From contig JAANYP010007127.1 of the NCBI GenBank assembly GCA_020465985.1, forward strand, positions 398,964 to 462,963: 64,000 nucleotides of DNA, in the 5' to 3' direction. The notes below the pieces were generated by a model. It did not search any database, was not told where the DNA came from, and was given only the letters and a program-made list of their open reading frames with translations. This document shows positions 56,238 through 64,000 of this stretch, in pieces (positions within the stretch are counted from its first letter, which is position 1; every line of letters begins with the position of its first letter). The translations under genes and the position numbers were made by a program. The stretch comes from Centrapalus pauciflorus (lineage: Eukaryota; Streptophyta; Magnoliopsida; Asterales; Asteraceae).

Positions 56238-58865
56238 ATGGAATTTGAAAATAGCAGCAGTGGATCTGGGCAAGGACTCAAAGTGCCTATGCTCAAGCCC
56301 ACTGAGTTTGAGATGTGGAAACTCAGGATTCAACAGCATATTCAATTCATTGATTATGCCATATGGGAAGCTGTTGAATTTCCTCCTGCAGTTGATCCAG
56401 AACTTGATGCTGAGGGAAAACCAGTAAAAACTCCTCCAAAAACTGAACTTGAAAGGAAGGCTAGAATGAATGAAGTGAAAGCACTCACATTATTACAAAT
56501 AGCCATTCCTAATGCTTATCAACATCAGTTTAAAAAGTTTTATACTGCTCACTCTCTTTGGAATGCCTTAGAGAAGAGGTTTGCTGGTAATGCAAGTACC
56601 AAGAGAAATCAAACGGACCTCTTGAAACAGCAGTATGAAAACTTTTCTGGTGGCAAGAATAAAAACCTCACTCAAATCTTTGACAGGTTCAACAAACTGA
56701 TAAGTGAACTGGAAAGTGCAAGGGTCAATCTGGATCAAGATGAGGTCAACAGAAAGTTTCTCAGATCTCTTGGAGAAGAATGGACAGTCTATGCTGCACA
56801 GTGGAGAACAAAAGACACACTTGATGAGATAGAATTGGATGATCTATACAACAGTCTAAGAGTGTTTGAGACTGAAATTGATGCTAAAAAGAAATCCTTT
56901 TCTTATAATCACAACACTGCTCTTTTGTCCTCTGAAAAATCTAATAACTGTGATTCTTTTTCAGGTGGTGATGGCAATTCTGCTGAAACTCATTATGAAG
57001 CTTTTGTTGCCAATGATGGATTATTTGCTCTAAATGTTGAAGACTTGGAACAAATCCATCCTGATGATCTTGAAGAGATGGATTTAAAGTGGCAACATGC
57101 AATGCTGACCATGAGAGCCAAAAGATTCCTGAAAAGAACTGGAAGGACCAACTTTCAAGCCAAAACAGATGGCAAACCATCTTTTGATAAATCAAAAGTG
57201 GAATGCTATAAATGCCATAAGCTTGGTCACTTTGCCAGAGAATGTAGATCTCAAGGTCAACAACCATCAAGGACTTCACAGCCCATCCAAGCTTCCTCAT
57301 CAACAGCACTTGTCTCTCAAGAAGACAATGTGTTTGACTGGAGTGATCAGACAGAGGAAGAATTCCAAAATCAAGCACTGATGGCAGAAACCTCAAATGT
57401 CTCCTCAACTGAACTACCATCTGAGGTAAATTCTAAACTCTGCTCTCAATCATGCAAAAATATGGTTAAAAAGTACAGAGATCATAATGAGAGCATGTGC
57501 AAAACTCTAGCTAAGATGGAAGAAAGGAGATATGAATATATGCAAGCCATAGAAGATCTGGAAAAACAGATCAATGACTATAAGGATAATGAGCTTCAAA
57601 TGGGGTATGATAGAAACTATCATGAATGGGAGAAAAAGGAACTCAATAAGAAAATAGAATCTTTGAATAAAAAGGTAGAAGAAACTGAACAGAAGGTGTT
57701 AGAAGCTAATGAGAAACTGAAATCTGTTAACATAGATTTAGGTAACTTCAAGTTAGCAAATCAAAAGCTAGAACACCTAATGGAAGTTCAATTCAAAGAT
57801 AGAGTCAAATCTCAGGTCAATCCCAAAGAAGGAATAGGATACAGAGCTACTCCACCTCCATATAATAACAAGTACATTCATCCAATGAGTGAAGTTGCTG
57901 ATAGACTTGTCAATGAACCATTAGATGAGTCTATGACTATTGTAGATCCTATCCTTGACAGCAGTCCTGAACCAAAGGAAGATAAGAGTCAAAATAGAGA
58001 CTGTGACACAAAGAGTGCACCCATAGAAGTCAAAGTTCCCAGTAAGAAAGGAAAAGAGAAGATGAGTGTATGCAATGCTACTCCACAAGTTTCTGTACAT
58101 TCTAACTGTAACACTGCATCTTCATCAAAAGGAACTAAAAGAGGTAAAACTGTTTCTATCTGCACATGCCAAAAGCATGGTGTTCAAAAGTTTCCTAAAC
58201 AACAGCAGGTAAGAGGAAACCAGAGAAACAAGAACCAGAAATTGACAGAAAAGTCTGGTGTTCCAATTCAAACTGTCAAAAGATGCTTTCACTGTGGAAG
58301 GAAGAATCACTTAGCCAAGGATTGTTTTTACAAACCAGCTGTTGCAAAACAGCCTGTGCATCACACAAAATCAAATCCTAAACAGGCAAAGCCCTCAAAA
58401 GTGAAACCTTCCACAGCAGCTCCAAAGAGAGCAGTTGATCACAGATTCTCAAAAGTTAATAAAAAACAGTCCACACATCAAAAACAAGTTTTGGCAAAGC
58501 CTAAATCAAGTTTTAAACAAATATGGTGTGTCAAGGACAAATCTGTTGCTCAAACTGCTAATGCAAAAGATCAGACTGCTAAGTCAAAATCTGATGCTGG
58601 TAGTGCAAAAAGTGAAACTGTTAGCACTACTAACACAGCTCAAGCTGCTGGGCACCAAACTGGAGCTGCTAGTGAATCATCTGAGACTGTCAGAAGAAAA
58701 GATGATCAAAATAATTGGATACCTCATATCATCACTAAATACTCTCCAAAGACTCCATCAGTAGATCTCACCAAATACAAGAAGTCAAAAACAGTTTTTA
58801 GTTATGTCAATGTACAAGGCCAACCCAAAACCAATTTGGTTTGGGTTTACTCCACTACTAACTAA
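56238..58865 (+). CDS. Sirevirus Gag, 875 residues, uninterrupted
   Basis: The capsid-like UBN2/copia gag region comes first (about residues 15-210, with MWKLRIQQHIQ, LWNALEKRF and LRSLGEEWTVYA). A CCHC knuckle CYKCHKLGHFAREC follows near residue 323, then a coiled-coil stretch (about 400-520). A basic region with a second knuckle CFHCGRKNHLAKDC lies near 682, and a Lys/Ser/Ala-rich tail contains FKQIWCVKDK. A long gag with this C-terminal extension is typical of Sireviruses. It forms the particle and binds RNA. The start is the first ATG after the PBS. The end overlaps the pol frame, which lies in another phase. The frame is intact, unlike pol. Confidence 0.93.
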   Translation: MEFENSSSGSGQGLKVPMLKPTEFEMWKLRIQQHIQFIDYAIWEAVEFPPAVDPELDAEGKPVKTPPKTELERKARMNEVKALTLLQIAIPNAYQHQFKKFYTAHSLWNALEKRFAGNASTKRNQTDLLKQQYENFSGGKNKNLTQIFDRFNKLISELESARVNLDQDEVNRKFLRSLGEEWTVYAAQWRTKDTLDEIELDDLYNSLRVFETEIDAKKKSFSYNHNTALLSSEKSNNCDSFSGGDGNSAETHYEAFVANDGLFALNVEDLEQIHPDDLEEMDLKWQHAMLTMRAKRFLKRTGRTNFQAKTDGKPSFDKSKVECYKCHKLGHFARECRSQGQQPSRTSQPIQASSSTALVSQEDNVFDWSDQTEEEFQNQALMAETSNVSSTELPSEVNSKLCSQSCKNMVKKYRDHNESMCKTLAKMEERRYEYMQAIEDLEKQINDYKDNELQMGYDRNYHEWEKKELNKKIESLNKKVEETEQKVLEANEKLKSVNIDLGNFKLANQKLEHLMEVQFKDRVKSQVNPKEGIGYRATPPPYNNKYIHPMSEVADRLVNEPLDESMTIVDPILDSSPEPKEDKSQNRDCDTKSAPIEVKVPSKKGKEKMSVCNATPQVSVHSNCNTASSSKGTKRGKTVSICTCQKHGVQKFPKQQQVRGNQRNKNQKLTEKSGVPIQTVKRCFHCGRKNHLAKDCFYKPAVAKQPVHHTKSNPKQAKPSKVKPSTAAPKRAVDHRFSKVNKKQSTHQKQVLAKPKSSFKQIWCVKDKSVAQTANAKDQTAKSKSDAGSAKSETVSTTNTAQAAGHQTGAASESSETVRRKDDQNNWIPHIITKYSPKTPSVDLTKYKKSKTVFSYVNVQGQPKTNLVWVYSTTN

Positions 58866-61800
58866 GCTGTTATTTGTGCAGGGCAACCACAGGTCTCCTC
58901 ATAGGACAAGATGGCATCTGGACAGTGGATGCTCTAGGCACATGACAGGCAATTCTGAATGCTTGTCGAATTTCAAAGGATTTGATGGAGGTTTTGTTGC
59001 GTTTGGAGGCAACTCAAAAGGAGGTAAGGTTACAGGTAAAGGTACTGTAAATGCAGGCAACATGACATTCCATGATGTTTTGTATGTTGAACAGCTTAAG
59101 TACAATTTATTGAGTGTCTCTCAAATCTGTGACAAACAAAACATTGTTCTGTTCACAGATTCTGAGTGCATTGTTCTTTCAAAGGATTTCAAAATTCCTG
59201 AAAATCTTGTTTTACTTAGAACACCAAGAAAGGACAATGTTTACTGCCTAGACACAGCTCTTTTGACTAAATCAAATACTTTAAGCTGTTTAATATCCAA
59301 AGCATCATCAAATGAGTCTGCTCTTTGGCATAGAAGGATGTGTCACATGAACTTCAAGTCCATGAATGATTTGGTTAAAAAGAATCTGGTAAGAGGTTTA
59401 CCACAAAAGGAGTTCATTTGTGATGATCATTGTGTAGCATGTCTTAAAGGTAAGCAACATAAAACTTCTCATAAGGCCAAAGAAGTAAATTCAATCTCAT
59501 CTGTTCTTCAGCTGTTACATATGGATCTATTTGGTCCAACATCTGTTTTGAGTTTGAATAAAAGGGCATACTGTTTAGTCATTGTTGATGATTTCACCAG
59601 ATTTACTTGGGTTTACTTTCTTAGGTCCAAAGATGAAACTGCTGAGCTTGTTAAGTCTTTTATCCTTAAGATAGAAAACCAATCCAATTCCAAAGTTAAG
59701 GTGATAAGATCAGACAATGGAACTGAATTTAAAAATCAAATTCTAAACAGTTTCTGTGAGTCCAAAGGTATTGCTAGACAATATAGTGCACCAAGAACAC
59801 CACAGCAAAATGGTGTAGCTGAAAGAAAGAATAGAACATTAATTGAGGCTGCTAGAACAATGTTAGCTGATTCTAATCTGCCTATGACTTTCTGGGCAGA
59901 AGCTGTTAATACAGCCTGTTATGTTCTAAATAGGGTTCAAGTAGTTCAATCACAAGGAAAAACTCCCTATGAGCTATTCCACAACAGAAGTCCCCTAATA
60001 GCTTTCTTCAAGCCTTTTGGATGCCCATGTACTATTCTTCACACTAAGACTCACTTAGGGAAGTTGAGAGTAAGGCTGAAGAAGGATTTTTTGTAGGATA
60101 CTCAATTCAAAGCAAAGCCTATAGAGTATACAACAGAGTGTCTAAAACAATTGAAGAAAGTGCCAATGTTGAATTTAATGAAAATATTGCTAACATCAAA
60201 GGCACTGGTCCTGATTGGTTATTTGATTTAGATTCTCTAACAAATTCTCTGAGCTTTGCTGAGTTTACTGCAGAAGCTGATGCATACAGGGTTGAAGCTG
60301 CTAACACACATTCTCATGCTGCCAATACAATTTCTCATGCTGTTGGCACAAAGTTTCAGACTGCTGCAGATTCAACAAGTTGGGATGACTTCACCACTCT
60401 ACCACTTCTGTCATGTGATCCTCCAGGGGTCCTGAGCACTCAACATGATGCAAATCCAGACACTGAAGTGCCATTTCCAAGTCCTGACAGCACCGCTCAA
60501 ACACAAAAGGAAACAGCTCCAGTTTCTAGGCTAGCAGTCCCAACAGCTTCTCAAGCTGTTAGCCTAGAAACTCAAACTGTTCCAGAAACTGAACCATTCA
60601 CTGGTTCTGATGGAGATGACACAAACCTTGGAACATCCTTCCAAACAGAGAGAGATCCCACACTAAGAGTTCATAAGTATCACCCTCTCAATCAAATACT
60701 GGGTGATCCAAGCACTCCTGTTCAAACAAGGAAGATGGTCCACAATGAGACTGCTGTTGCTGAACAAGCAGTTCCAGAATTCAGCCTAGCTGCTTTTGAA
60801 CATGCCTGTTTCATGTCTCAACTAGAACCCAAAAACGCATCAGAAGCACTAAAAGATTCATCCTGGATTGAAGCTATGCAAGAAGAGCTTTTACAGTTTA
60901 AAATTCAGAATGTATGGACTCTGGTGGATCTTCCTAAAGGTAAGAGAGCAATAGGTACAAGGTGGGTGTTCAGAAACAAGAAGGATGAGAGAGGGATAGT
61001 CATCAAGAACAAAGAAAGACTAGTAGCACAAGGGTACACTCAAGAAGAAGGAATAGATTATGATGATGTCTTTGCTCCAGTAGCAAGAATGGAAGCCATC
61101 AGACTATTTCTAGCATATGCAAGTTTCAAAGGCTTTAAAGTGTATCAAATGGATGTTAAGTCTGCTTTCTTGTATGGGACAATTGAAGAGGAAGTGTATG
61201 TGTGTCAACCTCCTGGTTTTGAAGACTACAAGTATCCAGACAGGGTGTACAAGCTAGACAAAGCTCTCTATGGTTTTCACCAAGCCCCCAGAGCATGGTA
61301 TGACACACTGTCATCATATCTTCTACAGAATGGATTCAAGAGAGGCACTCTGGACAAAACACTTTTCACTAAATCCATCAAAGATGAGATTCTTCTTGTC
61401 CAGATCTATGTTGATGACATCATTTTTGGCTCAACTAATGATAAGTTGTGCAAAGATTTTGAGGCCCTAATGCACAAAAAGTTTCAAATGAGTTCAATGG
61501 GGGAACTCACATTCTTTCTAGGGCTGCAGGTCAAACAGAAGCCTACTGGTCTACTCATAAGTCAATCAAAGTATGTCAAAGACATACTGGAAAAGTTTGG
61601 CTATCAAGACACAAAGGTTGCAAGCACTCCAATGGATCCTCATAAACAGCTCCATACAGACAAAGATGGCATAGATGTGGACATTCATCTATACAGATCC
61701 CTTATCGAATCTCTCATGTATCTAACATCTTCTAGACCTGATATAATGTTTGCTGTTTGTGTGTGTGCCAGGTTTCAATGTTCACCAAAGGATTCTCACT

Positions 61801-62351
61801 TGGTTGCTGTTAAGAGAATTTTCAGATACCTTAAAGGCCAACCACATTTAGGCCTTTGGTATCCCAAAGACTCTCCTTTTGAACTAACTGCATATTCTGA
61901 CAGTGACTATGGTGGTTGCAACATTGACAGAAAATCCACAACTGGTGGATGTCAATACTTAGGAGCAAGACTGGTCTCTTGGCAATGCAAAAAACAAACA
62001 ACTGTCTCCACATAATCCACTGAAGCAGAATACGTAGCAGCTGCAAGCTGCTGCTCCCAGGTAATGTGGATTCAAAATCAGCTAAGAGACTATGGTATGA
62101 ATTTCTTATCCACTCCTATTTATATTGACAATTCAAGTGCCATTAGCATTGTGCAAAACCCAGTGAAATTCCCAAAAACCAAGCATATAGAAATCAGATT
62201 TCACTTCATCAGAGATTGTAATGAAAAGAAGTTAATCCAAGTTACCAAAATACATACTGATGATCAGCTAGGTGATCTATTTACAAAACCTTTTGATGTA
62301 GGAAGGTTCACTTTCCTAATATCAAACATTGGTATGGTAAACATGGATTAA
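58804..62351 (+). pseudogene. Sirevirus pol (protease, integrase, RT, RNase H), two lesions
   Basis: Order is the copia one. Protease HLDSGCSRHMTG lies near 58915. The integrase zinc finger is WHRRMCHMNF then CVACLKGKQHK; the core has MDLFGPT, IRSDNGTEF and QNGVAERKNRTLIEA (to about 59860). RT has GTRWVFRNKKDERG, MDVKSAFLYG and YVDDIIFGS (61410). RNase H has YSDSDYGGC and STEAEY (62020). Gag is in one phase and pol in the next, overlapping by 62 bases. A one-base frameshift lies near 60060-60075, so the reading continues as the frame starting 60138. An in-frame TAA at 62013-62015 splits RNase H. The last frame ends in LFTKPFDVGRF and a TAA at 62349-62351. Otherwise every motif is well kept, so the damage is recent. 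Confidence 0.92.
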
Positions 62352-62698
62352 TTGATTTTTATTATTATCAACTCAATATGCTAATTTAAGGGGGAGACAC
62401 TGTTCCATTGAAAATTTGCACAAATTTACACTAACAGCATGAGTCTTTTCTCATGCTGCTAGTTCATGTTCTCGGACTGCTAGTTATTTTCACTTGATCT
62501 GTCAAAGTGTGCAGGGTATTTAGGTAATTTTCCAAATGTGTGCGCGGGACCTAACCTTTTCGAAACCTTTAAAGGTCCCAGTTTCGTTCAGTTGTAACTA
62601 CCAGTTACATATTCTTCTTCCACGGCCTTCTGCTTTCTCTCTGAACGATACACACATTCTTTTCAAACCCTAACCCCCAAACCGTCGTTTCTTGACCA
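62352..62698 (+). other. Pol-ORF3 spacer of the Sirevirus
   Basis: Contains the polypurine tract and then CATGCTGCTAG-like words (62451-62490) recalling the LTR U3 motifs. It ends in a CT-rich stretch before the ORF3 ATG, suggesting a separate leader or promoter for ORF3. Confidence 0.5.
62388..62397 (+). other. Polypurine tract upstream of ORF3
   Basis: AAGGGGGAGA, 36 bases after the pol stop. It is internal, since ORF3 follows and not an LTR. Confidence 0.75.
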
Positions 62699-64000
62699 AT
62701 GGAGTTCGTAAAAGAGCACAATTGCCTCCCATACACCCTGAAACACACTGACCTTGAACCGTTCCATGAGATGATGGACTTCCTCAGGCACTCCCATATA
62801 CACTATGCACTCAATATTGACCCCACTATATACATATCTCATATTGAGCAATTCTGGAATCATGCCTATGTTCAAACCATCAATGGAGTGCCTACCCTGA
62901 CTTCCAAAATCGATGGTACTACCATCAATATCACCGAGGAGTCCATCAGACATCATCTGCATTTTCAAGATGCCACAGGTATAAAAGACCTATCTCTTAC
63001 TGCTTTACACTTTGGTCTTCAAAATATTGGATATAGGGGTCCTGCTGATTCTTTTACTTTCTTGAAAGCACATTTTTCTCCTAAATGGAAATACCTTGTG
63101 CATATTATTCAGCAATGTTTAAGCCCCAAAAGAACTGGTTGGTCCGAATTTTCTTCAAATATTGCCACTGCCTTAGGGTGCTTTTCTACTGGCCAACAGT
63201 TTAATTTTTCAAATATGATCTTTCAAGGAATGTTAAGGCATCATTCCTTGAAGCATGGGAAATTTTTGATGTATCCTCGATTTTTGGCAAAAATAATTGC
63301 ACACACCTGCACTGCTTCAAATTTACATAAGAGGATATATGTTTCCCATAGGCACTCACTATCTTCAATCAAAAGGCTGATAAAGCCAAGTGCCAATTTT
63401 GTTAGCATTGATGCTCCATTACCCTCTGCAATGATGAACATCATCACAAGAAACAGAGGAGAGGGGCCTGAGCAGACACAGCCTAACATTACTGCTTCAA
63501 CCCCAGGACCCCAACCCACTCCTCATGATACAGATATTCCCACTGATCCTTTTGTACAGCCCACACGCCCACTACAATACTTATATAAAAGGAAAAGGGG
63601 ACGAGGAGCTCTTTCCTCCTCCTCCCTTAGACAAGAGCCATATATCCCTGTGCAGGAGGATCCTTCTGCACAGAATATCCAAAGGGAACCAATTGAGGAC
63701 ACTCCCAACCTCAATCAGGAGGTGAACATCTCTTCTGAGACTGTTCATATGGGTTCTGTGGCTGGCACTACTGATGTCTCTGCACAAGAGGCACAGGACA
63801 GGGCCAACATCTCTAAGACCACACCCATGGCAACAACAAGTGTGCAAACACGAGCTGGAAGTCCCCAGTACCAAGAAAAGAGGGGCCCAGAGGTTTCTAC
63901 TTCTGGTGTTAATGTCAGTGATAGACCACAAACACCCCTGGTGTTATCTGATCTTGAGACTAGCCTGCAACTGATGCTCTTAACGGATCCAAAGCTGAAA
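62699..64000 (+). CDS. Sirevirus third ORF (env-like position), open to the window end
   Basis: 434 codons are open with no stop to the window edge. The first 250 or so residues look globular: HYALNIDPTIYISHIEQFW, RHHLHFQD, FSPKWKYLVHII, and MYPRFLAKI near residue 190. From about residue 255 the protein turns Pro/Ser/Thr/Gln-rich, with a basic patch KRKRGRG near 298, perhaps a nuclear signal. I recognise the N-terminal region as a protein common downstream of copia pol in Asteraceae genomes, often annotated as longin-like or uncharacterised. I see no signal peptide or membrane segment in the visible part, so an envelope role is not supported by sequence. Function unknown. Confidence 0.8.
   Translation, partial: MEFVKEHNCLPYTLKHTDLEPFHEMMDFLRHSHIHYALNIDPTIYISHIEQFWNHAYVQTINGVPTLTSKIDGTTINITEESIRHHLHFQDATGIKDLSLTALHFGLQNIGYRGPADSFTFLKAHFSPKWKYLVHIIQQCLSPKRTGWSEFSSNIATALGCFSTGQQFNFSNMIFQGMLRHHSLKHGKFLMYPRFLAKIIAHTCTASNLHKRIYVSHRHSLSSIKRLIKPSANFVSIDAPLPSAMMNIITRNRGEGPEQTQPNITASTPGPQPTPHDTDIPTDPFVQPTRPLQYLYKRKRGRGALSSSSLRQEPYIPVQEDPSAQNIQREPIEDTPNLNQEVNISSETVHMGSVAGTTDVSAQEAQDRANISKTTPMATTSVQTRAGSPQYQEKRGPEVSTSGVNVSDRPQTPLVLSDLETSLQLMLLTDPKLK

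Larger units (their letters stand above)
55473..64000 (+). mobile_element. Sirevirus (SIRE-type copia) element, 3' end outside window
   Basis: 5' LTR 55473-56162, PBS 56165-56176, gag 56238-58865, pol relic 58804-62351, polypurine tract 62388-62397, third ORF 62699 onward. The extra ORF downstream of pol is characteristic of Sireviruses. It is inserted in the Athila integrase region. The 3' LTR is not in the window, so LTR age cannot be judged. Confidence 0.92.

Noticed and set aside
62663..63931. Several minus-strand frames opposite ORF3
   Set aside because: They overlap the long plus-strand ORF3, which has recognisable conserved content, and show no motifs of their own.

Overview
The window looks like repeat-dense nuclear DNA of a flowering plant. 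A eudicot is likely, and Asteraceae is my guess: the Sirevirus downstream ORF and the Tekay/Sirevirus nests resemble what I know from that family. There is no bacterial-style gene organisation. I can defend only one intact host gene, a galactan beta-1,4-galactosyltransferase (GT92, GALS-type) on the minus strand at 18242-20961, with two exons. A captured and broken plastid-type geranylgeranyl diphosphate synthase sits inside a Pack-MULE at 22845-24456. Almost everything else is transposable elements, many of them nested, with boundaries readable from target-site duplications (TSDs), primer-binding sites (PBS) and terminal repeats.

Layout. 1-12836: a Tekay-type LTR (family A, solo or 3' LTR) lies in the gag of a minus-strand Sirevirus. 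The LTR of that Sirevirus (2441-12836) is split by a complete, young Tekay-type gypsy element (2729-11743, family B, 1519-codon gag-pol, TSD gctta) and by a SINE (12607-12797). 12837-18241: non-coding DNA carrying several MITEs with recognisable TSDs (PIF/Harbinger, hAT and Mutator types). 18242-20961: the GALS gene. 21201-25080: AT-rich DNA, a 223-bp tandem repeat and the Pack-MULE. 25316-33625: a decayed solo LTR interrupted by a non-autonomous Sirevirus-like copia element (27903-33469). That element has a coiled-coil ORF, no pol, a five-unit covarying hairpin array, a cluster of polypurine tracts and an abnormal extended terminal repeat. 33830-40452: a decayed family-A gypsy element, with an intron-like 84-bp insertion in its RT region. 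41084-42995: a fold-back element built of 21-bp repeats. 44395-46920: a LINE endonuclease relic and three MITEs placed in TA/TG microsatellites. 47796-55472: a decayed Athila element, itself inserted in one hAT-type MITE and split by another. 55473-64000: a Sirevirus with LTR, gag, damaged pol and a third ORF that runs off the window.

Only the GALS gene has an assignable cellular role (pectic galactan synthesis in the Golgi). The retroelement genes work within their own families: gag forms particles, and protease, reverse transcriptase, RNase H and integrase copy and insert the element. All motif calls were made by eye; no alignment or database search was run. ORF integrity and TSD matches were read directly, while clade names come from remembered motif signatures.
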